The notes under the pieces are model-generated. The model saw nothing but the letters and a program-made list of their open reading frames with translations. It ran no database searches and was not told the DNA's origin. 64,000 nt of DNA from Hexactinellida sp. DTS-2022. Taxonomy: Eukaryota; Porifera; Hexactinellida. Below, piece after piece: positions 21,925 through 34,310 of this stretch. Both the position numbers and the translations under genes were made by a program. The stretch covers positions 5,022,001 to 5,086,000 of the forward strand of contig JAPNXP010000002.1 in NCBI GenBank assembly GCA_028753945.1, written 5' to 3'. How positions within the stretch are numbered: the first letter of the stretch is position 1; each line of letters starts with the position of its first letter.

Positions 21925-23008
21925 TATACTAAGTGGACAGACTCCTTCTCCCCCTGTACGGCAGTGCCTGTTGAAGTGTTGGTGTATATTAGAGAAATAG
22001 CAAAATTAAAGTGAAAACAAAGGAGACTAAGACAAACAATAAGATTACTAAGTGGACAGACTCCCTAGAGGTAGTACCTGTTGAAGTGTGGCTTTTTAAT
22101 AGAGAAATATGCATAATTAAGGTCATGCAAAGTGGATCTTGACAAACAGTGTCCTACGGAGACAGTCTCCACGGGAGCCTGCGGGTTATGGCTTGTTTAG
22201 TTAGGTCTATATTCGAAAATAAGCATAAATGGAGTCAAACCAAAGTGGAACCCGACAAACAATAAACTTAAGTGGACAGACATCCCCTCCCCCTGGCCGG
22301 TAGTGCATTGTTGAAGTGTGGGTCGATATTTAGGAAATACCATAATTACGTAAACCAAAGTGGACCCTGACAAATAGTGTACCTACCGAGACAGTCTCCC
22401 AGGGGCACCTTGTGTTAGAGCCTGTTTAGTGTGGGTGGATATTAGAGAAATAATCAGAATTAGAGTCAAAACAAAGTGGACCCCTACAAATAATATTCTA
22501 AGTGAATAGTCACCTTCTCCCCCTGGCAGGAAGTGACTGTTGAAGTGTGGCTGTATACGTATTAGAGAAATAAGCAAAATTAGAGTAAAACAAGTAGACT
22601 ACGACAAACAATAAAATTACTAAGTGGACAGACCTCCCCTGGCCATAGAGGGTAGTCCCGGTTGAAGTGTGGCTCTTTATTAGAGTAATATGCAAAATTA
22701 AAGTCATGCAAAGTGGATCCTGACAAAAGTGTATCTACGGAGTCAGTCTCCTCCGGCACCTGCGGGTTAGGGCCTGTTTTGTTTAGGTGTATATTAGAAA
22801 ATACGCGTAATTAGAATCAAACCAAAGTGGACCCCGACAAACAAAAAACGCAAGTGGACAGTCTACCCCTCGCCCTGGTGGGTTGTGCCTGTTGAATTGT
22901 GCGTCTATTTTGGAGAAATATGCACAACTAATGTCAACCAAAGTGGACCCTAAACACTGTACCTACGGAGACAGTCTCCCGAGACCCTAGGGTTAGGGGC
23001 TGTTAATA
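21925..23008 (+). repeat. Satellite array with five-monomer higher-order period
   Basis: Ten monomers of about 115 bp start near 21929, 22044, 22150, 22262, 22377, 22492, 22613, 22729, 22847 and 22957. By their boxes (ACTAAGTGGACAG type A, GTCATGCAAAGTGGAT type A', ACGGAGACAGTCTCC type B) they run A-A'-B-A-B, A-A'-B-A-B, a period of about 560-585 bp. Two frames on minus (22383-22707) are translations of the repeat. Confidence 0.85.
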
Positions 23009-23041
23009 CAAGAAATTTCATTCACCTGGTGTAATTTAACC
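23009..23041. repeat. Terminal fragment of TTAA MITE family 1
   Basis: TTAATACAAGAAATTTCATTCACC then GTAATTTAACCTTAA, i.e. the left end of the MITE in reverse, abutting the satellite array directly. Confidence 0.75.
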
Positions 23042-23829
23042 TTAACTGATACACGTTGTAACAGGGGGAAAACAGGTAAATCAAATAATTCAAATTTCAA
23101 GAAAATTCAGATTTAGACATTGTTTTGTAATCTCTATCGATTTCATTCAAAAATCAAAATTTTCAGAAATTCTTATCATGACGTAGCATTAAAGTGAACT
23201 GCTCCACTTGCCTGCCACTTGCTTTTGTAAATTCTAAATGTTATAATTTCACCTTAGAAATACACGAAAGAAGATATTGGACTAAATATTATTTATTTTA
23301 CTATATTTGGTTTGCTAATACAGAGTTGTAATAGATATAACTCAAATATATGTATTTTTCATATTCCATGGTTTATCAAAAAAAAATTGTCCATTTTTTT
23401 TTAATGATGTACCTTCCGTTAAGTGAATCGAATTTGTTAAATTTTTGGAATCTAATAACAAATAAGATAGTCGTCATCTTTCAAGTTTAGAAACATAGGA
23501 TTACTTACATGTTAATTAGGGATAACGTCGTGATTAATTTTATAATGTGTATTATATGTCTACACTAGTTTGGATACAGTAGGTATATAATAAATATATA
23601 AGAATCGAGTGAATATATGAAAAAAGTCAATCAAGCTGTGATAATGCAATGACAAAAGGAATATTATATGCAGAATAGGGATTGGAACCCAAGATCTACA
23701 TATTGTTGGCCATATATACTAACCAGTGAGATATATCGGCTTATTAATGGAGGTATATATTATTGAACGTTAAAGTAGCGTTATTAACGCATTAATCACC
23801 AACAACAATGCTATTTCTGACTTGTCATC
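23042..23829. other. No gene seen
   Basis: AT-rich; nothing recognised. Confidence 0.4.
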
Positions 23830-24290
23830 TGAATTAAGAAGGTTATATATAGGTGTTAACTGGCCGATTTCAAACGGATTCTTTGGAAAGGCGATTCTCG
23901 CAATACAGGCAAATGAGTGGTGGCCGTTTCCTAGTCAGCTTGACTGAAGTTCTTAGGTCTGAATTAATTTTATCGTACAAGATATTACTCAAACACGATA
24001 AAGATTGTACCAAATTAAAATACTCTACAACTGATGCTATCAATAAGAGAATTACTGAGTTTTTGTCTATAAATCTCCATAGTAACTTACTCGAACAGCT
24101 TGTAATATCACATGATACAAAAGACGTTGTAGCCTACATTTCAGGTTGTATTACTCGTTCACTTCTTAAACAATCTAAATACCAACACTGTTCTGATCTT
24201 CTTCATAAAGATCCCATGACAACATCTTTTGTTCTTCAATTACCCTCTTCAGTCCTCCACAGTTTGTAGAATCAGCATTTTGCGTTGTTC
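23830..24290 (+). pseudogene. P-superfamily transposase C-terminal piece, second subfamily
   Basis: Open from 23853 to 24269. It begins with GRFQTDSLERRFSQYRQ and MSGGRFLVSLTEVLRSE, and later has VVAYISGCITRSLL with a following C..C-like KYQHCSDLL. This is the C-terminal RNase H-like block of P/THAP9-type transposases. The wording (GRFQTD, MSGGRFLVSL) differs from the LEHHFG/SNYHISYL type at 18672 and 26094, so it comes from another P lineage. The rest of the gene is not found nearby; the frame is open for 139 codons without a stop, which suggests it is younger than its neighbours or simply short. Confidence 0.82.
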
Positions 24291-25137
24291 AGTATTTAGA
24301 AACAAAGATGCTGGCTACTATGTTGCCATTGAAGATTCTCATTTACCGTCTACGTGAGGTGATTTCAAACCAATGGGATACTATCATACTACATTTGCTT
24401 GTAAATCACATTACGTTGCCCTACGAAATCAAACAAATTCTATTATTGCTAACCTCTACCTAACTGGGCTTTCAAGGGAAATCAGTGAAACACAGTGGGC
24501 ATTTTCAGGGGTGTAAGTGGAAATAGGAAAACTATGCTAGTGTGACTCTAATGAAGTAATATTGACATATAGGTTATCGGTAGCTGCAAACCGAATGACA
24601 TTATCAAAAATGATATATGTAGTCTCCTAAACGAAGTTCTAGACAATTAATGATAAATTCATGATTAATTTTATTTTTGGTTTTGTAACAATCATATATT
24701 AATTATACCTTTGAAATGTATAATTTACGCCTATCTTTTGTGGAAAACGCACGCCTGTACAAAACAAATTTATATTATCCTGAGGAATCGGATAGGTTCG
24801 CGGAAAAGTAGGTCTTCTAAAACAGTTGGCTAATACAAAGACAAAATATTCAAATGGATCAAAAACAATAATGAAAAATATATCTAAATTATTAATTAAG
24901 TGTATATATATCTTTGAGTGTTTGTTTCCTTTCCTCATTTGTTTAATCCCATTTTATGTCAACCCATGGTTCCATTTATTTTTGACTGGTTCTATAAATT
25001 TGGTCGTCTTACTAAATGCATTTTGGGTCTCCATTTGTCTATTAACCAACACTAAATTAATATAGATTTACCCTGCTATATATTAATTAACAATCCAATT
25101 CATTAATTTCCACAACTATATCTTATTATAATCTTTT
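24291..25137. other. No gene confirmed
   Basis: Two overlapping 79-codon frames (24699-24938 minus, 24826-25065 plus) are hydrophobic translations of AT-rich DNA with no family resemblance. Confidence 0.35.
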
Positions 25138-25144
25138 CGGCATG

Positions 25145-25565
25145 CAAGGGTGGGGTTGGCTAACCGATCTGAGGCAACGGTTACAATTCGATTACTCGCC
25201 ACGGTTAACCGGTTAACCGCCCATCCTACTCAATACAATAAATCCTTTATACAAATTTGATTATACAACAGAATAAGACTCAGGTGTATAAAGTATAACT
25301 GAATAAGTATATTAAAATATACATTTCAAGCTTTAGGCAAATTTAAATCAATGTTGTCCAATAAAATATATTAAGTGGTGATGAGAAATGGATTTTTGGA
25401 CTACATATTCTGATAAAATTCAAAAACTTTTAATACGTTATACATTAATTTCCCAATAACTGTACTGTTGTTCAACAGACCGGCTAACTGGTCAATAAAA
25501 TCTCTAACCGTTATCCGATGTCAGCAACGGTTAACCGGTTAACCGGTTAACCGAAACCAGCCTTG
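25145..25565. mobile_element. hAT MITE with CGGTTAACC repeats
   Basis: Ends CAAGGGTGGGGTTGGC / CGAAACCAGCCTTG, with flanking CGGCATG (25138-25144) and CGGAATG (25566-25572), an imperfect target duplication. CGGTTAACCGGTTAACCG repeats lie inside both ends. Confidence 0.75.
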
Positions 25566-25579
25566 CGGAATGTTTATTT

Positions 25580-25792
25580 ATTATCCTTTGCCTAAGCACA
25601 TCGAAAAACTGACCTCCATTAATTCTGTGCACGCGGCTGCTGCGTTTGGACACTTTCCTCCCACTACTGTGGATTGGCAAACCCGCTCTAACCTTCTACT
25701 AAATGAGGTTGCTGAAGACGTGTAGTCATCTGACTTTCGCTTCGATTTACTTGCTGAGTCAAAAGCCTTAATCGGCCCCGTATGTCTTTTTA
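25580..25792 (+). CDS. Coding-like stretch, function unknown
   Basis: A frame reads PLPKHIEKLTSINSVHAAA, then FGHFPPTTVDWQTRSNLL and NEVAEDV, one in-frame stop at about 25722, and SSDFRFDLLAESKALIGP, ending at a possible splice donor (GTATGT). Composition and residue mix look coding compared with the AT-rich surroundings. It begins just after the hAT MITE insertion site, so an upstream part may lie before 25138. I do not recognise a family; it could be an exon of a decayed host gene or part of a transposon. Confidence 0.25.
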
Positions 25793-26291
25793 TTTTTGTG
25801 TGCTATTGGTTTGATTATTGCCTACTCTATCTATATAAGGCCTACCATCAAAGCTGATATTTTGAACCAAGGATGAAGTAGTGTACGATATTATTATTGA
25901 CCCATAGTCATTTACATATATCTCTGTACTGTTAGAAATATTTTAAAAATAGTTGGATCAACTTGTTACTGATTTTTATTAATTTTTAGTGATTAATTAA
26001 TGCAATTCTCCTTCCACCGATATTTTATGCACTTCTAGTACTATATTTGACTTTGTTTCTTTCTAATAGTTATATATTTAATTTTTCTCAAAGCAGAAAT
26101 GTTCTGCACCCGATTGTAGGGGTAATTACACCCCGATGGTCCACCCCTGAGTTACGACATGCCTGGATACGTGCTCTCCATCTTGAGGATATTTCTGACC
26201 TTTAAAATGGTGTATGTGTGTGCTAACATTTTCCGAAGGAAGATATTCAATATTTTCACTCGGTACCCAGAGGAGATGGCACATCCTATGA

Positions 26292-26460
26292 GCATAGGCG
26301 TTGGAAATGGGCCCGCCAGGCCTTTGGGCCGCCCAGCCTGAAGGCTCCGGGGCCGGCCCAATCTACCCCGGGACCGCTACATTCACGGCCGGGTAGGCCG
26401 GGTAGCCCCTTTGGGCCACCGGCCCATGCCGGGTGGCCGGGTGGTTCCGACGCCTATGCC
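26292..26460. mobile_element. G+C-rich MITE inserted in THAP region
   Basis: 169 bp, ends GCATAGGCGTTGGAA / TTCCGACGCCTATGC, very G+C-rich. It separates the HF block from the NPGEVPS block of the THAP finger. The end motif TTCGGCGCCTATG recurs at 31211-31224. Confidence 0.75.
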
Positions 26461-26796
26461 TGAGGTCCCGCGAGGGAGACCCAAATTAAATCCTGGCGAA
26501 GTCCCCTCCCTCCTTCCTGGTTGTCCGTCTTATTATTCCTCTATCCATTCAATTAGAATCAAACGAACCGGTTCTCTTACTACTCCAAAGAAGAAGATTT
26601 ATTGAACCAAGCAACTAATCTCAGCTTGAGATCAGAGAATACAGAAATGGAGAAGTTTTGTAATGGTTGTATACAAGAAATACGAGATAAGTTTGCTTTG
26701 ATTACAATCCCAACTAACTGGTTAGTTTGGATTCAAACAGATATTTGTGTGAGATTTTTTGCCTAAGATGGAAAATCATAATATAATATTAATATA

Positions 26797-27056
26797 CCGT
26801 ATTTACTCGAATAGTAGCCTAGGCGATTATTGTTTTTTACTCCATTTTTGGACCAATAATTTCAAGCAATTTTCTAGAATATCACATTTTATTACAATTT
26901 ATTTATGATAATCGGTTGATAATCGTATTGTGAGTTATATTAGATATAAATGTTTACTCCGGGTAACAGTAATAAAATTTTATTTGCTACTTTAGGGGGG
27001 CGATTATTGGAGGTAGGCGATTATTCGAATAGAGGCTACTATTCGAATAAATACGG
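26797..27056. mobile_element. CCGTATTT-type MITE, 260 bp
   Basis: Ends CCGTATTTACTCGAATAG / CTATTCGAATAAATACGG, flanked by TA on both sides (26795-26796, 27057-27058). Same length as the copy at 36927-37186, and both carry AGGCGATTATT inside. Confidence 0.88.
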
Positions 27057-29087
27057 TATGTACAGATGTTTCTCTTGAAATAAATTCTTTTTTGTCTGTG
27101 CGGATATACATATATGTGGAGTCCATTTATCTCTCACTTATCTCTATCACTGATATTCGACAAATTGAAACGATGTTTACAGAGATTACTTTGAAACTTA
27201 TCACTTCCCCTCTGAAGAAACATCCTCACCATATCTCTAAAGCAAAATAACATATTGAGGAAGGCCATATGTAGTCTATTAGATTGTGATTAAACAGAAT
27301 CCAATTGTTCTGATTTGCCAAGATTACAATTTATTCTTGGCCAACTAGAGAATGTGGGTATTACAAGAAGAGAGCGGGATATAATGTTATACACAAATTC
27401 TGGCCATAAAAACGCATCTGGTTTCTCCTGCTAGTTACAAATTTCTCCAAAGTTCAGAACGCATTTCTTTTCCACATGTTCGCACACTAGAAAAGTTGTA
27501 CTCTTGTTTTGGGCTGGAAAACTGCTCTTGTACTTACCTTAGCCAGGTAACTTCTTCTTTTAGTTCTCAAGATAAGAATGTAATTATTCAGATGGATGAG
27601 ATCCACGTTAAGTCTAATTTCTCATATAAGGGTGGGAAAATATTTGGTCCTAACTTATCCCTTGAAAACCCCACAAGACTGTATTTGTTATCATGGTTTC
27701 TAGTTTGCACAAAAAATGGTCCTGTATTTCTCGTTTAATACCTTGCGCATCTATATCTGCTGAATACCTTTCCTGTTATTTAAGTCTTGTATTTTGGATA
27801 TCGAATCTTGCATTTGGAAGTACAGATTATTTCTACCGACAATTACGCTTTGAACGTGAACTTATTCAAGTTATTTTCTCCAACTAAACAGTTAGAGACT
27901 TGTGTCTCACACCCTTCTGATAATAAAAGAAAACTTTATGTTACTTTTAACTTTGTGCACATTCTGAAAAGTATTCTAAACAACTGGTTGAATCAGAAAG
28001 ATATTCGGAAAACCTTTCACTTTCCCAACTTTCAGATATTAAGCTGGATTACTGTGTGTACCCTGTTCAAGTTTACTCTGCATCTTTTAGTGATGTGCGT
28101 CTCCTCTATAATTTAGAGAAAGAATCCTTAGCTAAGTTAGCACATAGCTTGACTATCAAAGCTTGTTATCCTTCTGCTATTGAGCGCCAAAATATGAAAC
28201 TTGTTCTGAAAGTATTCAACGAATTAACTGTTGCAGCACTGTAGTTACAGAATGAACCCCGTAACCAAGAAGACCGAAACAATGCACACGACTTTGTTGA
28301 AATGCTTCTTCAAATTTGGAAACTTTTCAACATAAATTCTCCACTTAAAGGTGAACGTTTGAATGATGATATTTCAAGACCACTAACATACCAGGACGAA
28401 CGACTTTCATTCTTAGCTTGTGTTGTTATTTGGTTAGACACTTGGCTGGCCTTGCCAGGAAATGTAGGAAAGTGAAGTAATCAAACGTTTACCAGTTTTA
28501 AACATGCTTGTACTGTATTGCCTCAGTTAATTGACCATTTAACTGGATTTTGTGGATTTAACTATCTTTTGACATCCTTTTTCAGACAGATCAATTGGAA
28601 CATCACTTTGGCCGATATCGTATGATGTTTAAGTCTGGTTCAAACTATCATATCTCGTATCTTCAAATCCTTGAAACTGAAGGCCGTCTCTAGTTATCCA
28701 ACACATTAAAGATTTTTGGTTCACAACAAGATTGTGGCTTATATTCAATTCAGAGATTTATTGATTCATACTCATCCTTTGAAACAAATAATGGCGATGA
28801 AATCGATGTCCAACTAGTATGGGATGAAATTGATGATCTAACTTCCATAATGTAGTTTACAGACTCTTCACTCATTGGCTTTTCTTGCTGGTTATGCAGT
28901 ACATAAATATATTTTAAAAACTCAGCCATGTCATGTTTGTATTGATCTTTTGACCATTGACAAATACTATATCTTTGATGAAGATGCACAACCCGAGTTC
29001 AGGCTTTTGCAATTAACTGACCGTGGTGGCCTAAAGTATCCATCTGAGTTTATCCTCGAATCTATAGTAACTTTATGGAAGACGTTA

Positions 29088-29628
29088 CAGTGGAATCCCG
29101 CGTGTCGCAACCTCCGTCCAAGCGCTCAGCGCCCCGAAACGAGGGAGTGCCCGATACGCAGTAAAACTCCAAGAAAACTCCAATATGTTTGGTTAAAATA
29201 ATTAAGTTAGCACCTACACAACAAATCATACACACATATAGTCAAAACCTAGAGTTAAGGCTGATATTTAAGCAGTACTACACATTAAAATTTCACATTA
29301 TACTTTACCTACACTAGGGGTAACAAATCTATGATATTCACGGATTTTTTTTTTTAAACTCCCCCGATTACCTCAGCACGAGTCTCTTTCGTGAGTGAGT
29401 GACGCTTAGCGGCCATTACAAAGAATACTAAGCTGCTCAAAAGTAAAAGCATGTTACTCAAGAGAAATTATCTTCGGTGGAGTGCCCCGATAAGTGAATG
29501 GCGCCCCGATACACGGGGTTATTTTGAATGGGAAAAAAACAAATTCCCAACCGACTGCCCCGATACGAGGGGTGCCCCGATACGCGAGTGCCCCGATACT
29601 CGAGTGCCCGATACTCGGGGTTCCACTG
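29088..29628. mobile_element. MITE with CAGTGGAA ends and TA target
   Basis: 541 bp, ends CAGTGGAATCCCG / CGGGGTTCCACTG, flanked by TA at 29086-29087 and 29629-29630, which suits a pogo/Tigger-type Tc1-mariner relative. It interrupts the P transposase: the frame PSEFILESIVTLWKTL stops being homologous at its left edge and IESNENLLAILMQ resumes at its right. Inside are repeats of TGCCCCGATAC. Confidence 0.85.
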
Positions 29629-29889
29629 TAATTGCAATTGAAAGCAATGAAAACTTGTTGGCGATATTGATGCAAGAATCATCCAGAAAAATTATTGTGG
29701 ATTTGAACCTTGATATTCTTTGAAGAGACTGATGCGATTGCTAAATTGAGTTGCATTTCTTGTGGTGTCTCTATTTTGACTATGCTAAAAACCTTATTTT
29801 CACTTGCGCCAACTGTTTACTAGCTAACAAGGTTAAATATTTAACTCCGCTGTTGCATCTAAAGGAATAGAAAACCGAAAACTGAAGAA

Positions 29890-31040
29890 GATCTCACATT
29901 AATGAAATACACCAGAAGGCTACTCTTCTTTTATTATTATTGTTATTTGAACCCACATTATTATTTATGTATTCTTATCATTGTTGTTAAGTAAGCAATA
30001 AAGACTCAATAGAGAAAATCTATTAATTTACTAGAATTATTTATTATAACAGATTAATTTCAAAATTAATCTCATCATACACTACTTCTTCCATGGTACA
30101 TTTGATGGTAGGCCTTATCTGGGGCCCCGAACTTTTTAAAAAGTCAAAAACTGAGGGGGGGCTCAAAACATACCTCCCAAGTTTGAGATGGTCCAATGTG
30201 GGTCACCCCCTCCCCCCTCACTTACTCGTATTGGAGATTAGTCAGGACTCTTATATACTAAATTAAAATTAGATTGGTAAAGCCATTTTGACATATTTAT
30301 TGTAATTTCTATAGCCAAAGACAAGTTTACTACCTATTTACTGAATAAGAGTAACTAAAATGAACAAGAAGGGAACTATTAGGTGTTTTAAGCGTGCTTA
30401 GTTAAGATACTGATCTGATTTTGCTCCAGAAAATTATTTTCCAATGCGGGTTTTTCGAGGACCTGCGCGGGTCATCGGGTATCGATGCTCAAATGCGGGT
30501 TACTTGGGAGCTAGGGAACATCATTGATTTCCGAGGGTATTGATCATTCATAGGATACAGCTATAAATGCTAAATACGGTGAGATAAAAACGTTGAAAAA
30601 TTCATAAAATAATAAATTATATACATATTATCAAATCAGCATACCCAAGTTTTGAATTAAAAAAGTTTACAAAATGGGTAATTTGCCAATTTGTTTATTT
30701 AAAATTCCATTAAACTTTTCCAAGGAGTTTCGGGTTAATTGTCAAAGTTAGGTGCTCCTCCAGCAGGGTAATCAGATGACTACTTTAGAAGATGACACGT
30801 TTAAAATTTAAATAAAAGAGATCGCAGGTTGAGAAACCCAGGATAGTAGAACATTTGAGAATAAAGGCTTTTGTACAAGGACATGGGCTAGTATACTTTA
30901 ATAATTCTGAGTATGGTTGAACAACAAAGTTATTTAGACAGGTAGAGGAGAAATTATTAGACTGAACAGACTTTAAACAATTTTTTAAAAGATACAAAAG
31001 GACACAGTGTAAGAAAGCGTAAGCATGACTGCCTGAGAAG
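29890..31040. other. No gene confirmed
   Basis: Includes C/G-run patches at 30120-30230. A 70-codon minus frame at 30785-30997 (contains TSPCPCTKAFILKCST) has no family I know. Confidence 0.35.
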
Positions 31041-31059
31041 AACTGTCCTTCTAAAAATC

Positions 31060-31226
31060 GGACATTTGGACACCCTGCTCGTCAAGTGCTTTGGCCAAAA
31101 CCCTCCATCCCCCTGGCCCTCCCTCGCGAGCCCCCCCTGGCCTCCCCTCGCGATCCCCTCTCGCCCCCCCGGGTTTGACACGAGGGGGGCTCGGGCCCCC
31201 CCTGCCCCCCCGGGTTCGGCGCCTAT
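31060..31226. repeat. G+C-rich repeat sharing an end with 26292-26460
   Basis: C-rich sequence with CCCTCGCGAGCC / CCCCTCGCGATCC repeats that ends in GGGTTCGGCGCCTATGGG, close to the TTCCGACGCCTATGC end of the MITE at 26292. The left end is not clear. Confidence 0.5.
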
Positions 31227-31954
31227 GGGCCTTATGTAGAGTAGGCTATGGTTTGATTTATTTGCATTGTTTACTTGTGGGCACTACATAACCATTGAGT
31301 GATTTATGGCACTCGTTTTTATATAGAACTCGCTTTTATGCATTTCTGTTTAGCTTTCTAATTTCTATTGAGTTTGCTTCTTATTCTTTTGCGTACATCT
31401 AAATTCTTCTCTATTAGGTGTTGCCATTTTAATTGATCCCATTTGTACCTCATGATGTATACGCCTTTACGATGTTTCCGTCAATGTTTGTCATTCCTTT
31501 TAATAATTTGCTGTATCTTTATTTATCCTCGTTTTTAAGAATTTACCACTTGTTACTAATTATGGATAATGCCAACAAATAATTGATAGTGAATTTGATG
31601 TGAATTACCTGCTTGTCTATAAGTTAAATTCTACAATTTCCGCAATTTCTGAATTTAACATCTATCCGTCGTTTCAGCTCTAATTGTTGTGCCTTAAATG
31701 ATTCTCACACTTTCGATTTATTTTAATCGATTAATCTAATTCTATTTTTATAACTTATTATCCTATTTATATTAAGTTTACACTCAAACCTCGCTGTTCC
31801 CCACTTCTAATACAGGGGCAACTTCCTCAACCGTGCACCCTTATTGTTTTAAATCCAAGCTTGATATGTTTTCATTTAACCTATTATGGAGTTTAATGAC
31901 AAAATTATATAACGCTACCTACGACAAGTCAGGACTGTGACGTAATGGTTAAAG
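31227..31954. other. No gene seen
   Basis: T-rich, unique in the window apart from a short phrase GGAGTTTAATGACAAAATTAT at about 31888 that recurs near 34332. Confidence 0.4.
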
Positions 31955-34310
31955 TTTAAAACGATTACTGATAGTGTTAGCAAGTGAGATCTAAGCTCTG
32001 GCTCAACTTTGATTTTCAGGAATGATGAACTGTGATGGTCACATGACACCTCCATATATGTGCATGGACTTCATAGCATGGTAACGATTTGGTTAAGAGT
32101 CCCATTTTATTTCCAAAGGTATATGCAAAATATATAGATGTGAATAATCGCTGAGAGCTAAGTTCTACAGTCTCTAGTTTAGGGGATTTAAGGCCCGTCT
32201 TTACTCAAGATGGAAATCGACATTAGAGTGTTTTTGGATAGTATCCAGTATCGTCAAGCTGCACATAAAATTTCAGGTGTATCTGACCTATACTTTTTCA
32301 GTATAGACTATTTTAAAGCAAAGGAATGTGTACATCATCACCCAAAGGTCACTTTTCAAATGAAATAAAAATTCCGGGAGCGCGTCCGGTCACAGTTTTG
32401 CTCCAAATTTGTTGAAACCAAATTTAAACTAAAGAATACATATGGTCTGAGGTAAGGAACCTTGATTTATTCTTTACAATCCAAACTTTCAAAGTTATAG
32501 ACCTTTGAAATTCGACTTTGACTGCCATTTTTCATAATTTTGACGAATTTTGAAGAATTTATTGGCTTGGCAGTTAAAGTCTGACTTCAAAAGGATGGGA
32601 TTTTGAAAGTTTGAATTGTAGAGAATAAATCAAGGTTCCTTACCTCAGAACATATGCATTCTTCAGTTTAGACTTGGTTTCAACCAATTTGGACCAAAAT
32701 TGTGACCGGGCGCGCTCCAGGAATCTTTTTAAAAATTACTTTTCGCTCTATTTGAACATAATCAGAATGAATATATATTGTTGCAATCATTAGCATAATG
32801 GTTCAATTTGTTCTTCCAGTGTGTTTGCAATACTATATGGGTGATATTAGAAATTTAATGCTAGATTCTAGAGTTTATTTATCAGGAGTTGAAATTTGCT
32901 AAATGTTCAAAAATTGGCACATTTCTATGCCCATATATGGTCATTTTGAAAACGGAGTTAGTTAGGCTCACAAAATGTATTATGGACGGATGGGAAGTCG
33001 GGTAGTGCGAGCATTTTGCACACAAAATTGTAATTGTATGTCCACGGGTTTGTGAGAAACCATAATATAAAATAACACTGACCACCCAATGAGATGAACA
33101 TTTTGAAAAGTTTATTTGTTGCAAGGGTCACAGATTTGGTCAAAATTTACTGAAATCAAGTGTAAACTATTAAATACACTTCTATTTAGGGAATCATCCT
33201 AACTCTAAGCTTCACAATGCAAATTTTCAAAGTTATAGCCATTTGAAGTTTGATTTGTCAACTTGGCAGTCGAAATCTAAGTTCAATTGGCTAAAACTCT
33301 GAAAATTTGAATTGGAATGGTATAAATTTTGGTATACACCCAAATTACACATGCAATTATGCTAATGTATGAATAACAACGTGAATTATTGAAAATTGAG
33401 ACTGTGCTAGCCTACAAAACTCTAAACATTTGAAAAAACGTCTTTCATGATGACTTGCACATTCCTGGCACATATAATGGTCACTACAGCAAAACGAGAT
33501 ATCAGATTCACCTGAAATTTGAAATGTAGCTATACTTTATAGGGTGCTATTCAAAAACAATCAAATCTCAATTTCTCTGACGAGCATTGCAGGGCCGGAA
33601 ATTACTAACACTGAATTTGGCAAGATAACAGAGATTTTTCGCTTTCACATTGCCATAACGTGTTAAAAACTTCTCAGAATTAAAAAAAAAAAATTCCAGC
33701 TGATCTTCCCGATAATACTACATATAATAATTAAATAAACTCAAAAATAGTTATTTTGAAATCTTGAGTAAATATCGGCATTAAAATTGCTGCATCATGA
33801 AAATGTGGCACACTTCCATGCCCATATGTGGTAATTATCTAACGGTGCGTGTCATGGTCACAAAATGTTTTAGGGACGCATGGGAAGTCGGGTATTGAGA
33901 GACTTTTCCACTAGTAAGTTCCATTCTAAGTGCACGGGAGCCTGATAATTATATTCAGAGGGGGGTTATTAGAAATAGAACCCCAAGGGTCGATGAAGTT
34001 CCCTGATTTACCAATTTTATCTTTATTAATGATTATTTTGAAAATTTTAGTGTTTTACGACAGACTATCAAATGGGCCAGCTATATTCCGAATAACAACC
34101 AAAAATGTTTGCAGTTACAGCAACCATTCGATTTGAAAGAGCTGAACCACTGAAAAACTATACTCCGCACCCAAATTATCATTCATATAGAGGTCCAAAT
34201 AGTGAAAATAATGTATATTTGGCCTTTGCATATCCTTGGGTGCTTAATGAAGCGTCAATACACAAAATGTAGATTTTATGTAATTTTATTACAATTGGCA
34301 AAATAATACT
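31955..34310 (+). repeat. Old dispersed repeat, host of a young insertion
   Basis: Outer parts 31955-32187 and 33785-34310 belong to the GGGCACAT...GCCCATAT family (they correspond in order to 45700-46100). They are separated by the 1589-bp TTAA element at 32192-33780, which itself carries an internal, related core near 32900. Confidence 0.65.
32192..33780 (+). mobile_element. TTAA element family 3, copy 1 (1589 bp)
   Basis: TTAA at 32188-32191 and 33781-33784. Ends GGCCCGTCTTTACTCAAGAT and, in reverse, a similar TTTACTCAAGAT. Contains a fold-back segment 32371-32724 bounded by ATTCCGGGAGCGCG and CGCGCTCCAGGAAT. No long frame; short frames on minus (32882-33143) are shared with copy 2 only because the DNA is nearly identical. 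Confidence 0.88.

Larger units (their letters stand above)
26094..29880 (+). pseudogene. P/THAP transposase, longest copy, broken and invaded
   Basis: The protein order of a P-superfamily transposase can be followed. THAP finger: KCSAPDCRGNYTP at about 26097, PELRHAWIRALHLEDI, then HFPKEDI, and the closing NPGEVPSLLPGCPSY near 26500. Next SPASYKFLQSSERISFPHVR at 27440, the first RNase H strand with IIQMDEIHVKS (Asp at 27595), FNFVHILKSILNNWLNQKD at about 27950, KACYPSAIERQNMKL near 28170, LTYQDERLSFLA at 28390, FQTDQLEHHFGRYRM at 28590, SNYHISYLQILET, LAFLAGYAVHKYIL at 28870, and a C-rich tail LSCISCGVSILTML to about 29870. An AATAAA lies at about 29998. Many stops and frameshifts break it. 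Three elements sit inside: 26292-26460, 26797-27056 and 29088-29628. Confidence 0.88.

Noticed and set aside
24699-25065. Membrane-protein-like frames
   Set aside because: Hydrophobicity follows from T-rich DNA; overlapping frames on both strands and no conserved motif.
29451-29723. 90-codon plus frame and two minus frames
   Set aside because: Mostly translation of the CCCCGATAC repeat inside a MITE; only the last 25 residues of the plus frame are real P-transposase sequence.
32882-33143. Minus frames matched at 41126-41402
   Set aside because: Shared only because both lie in near-identical copies of a non-autonomous TTAA element; no family resemblance.
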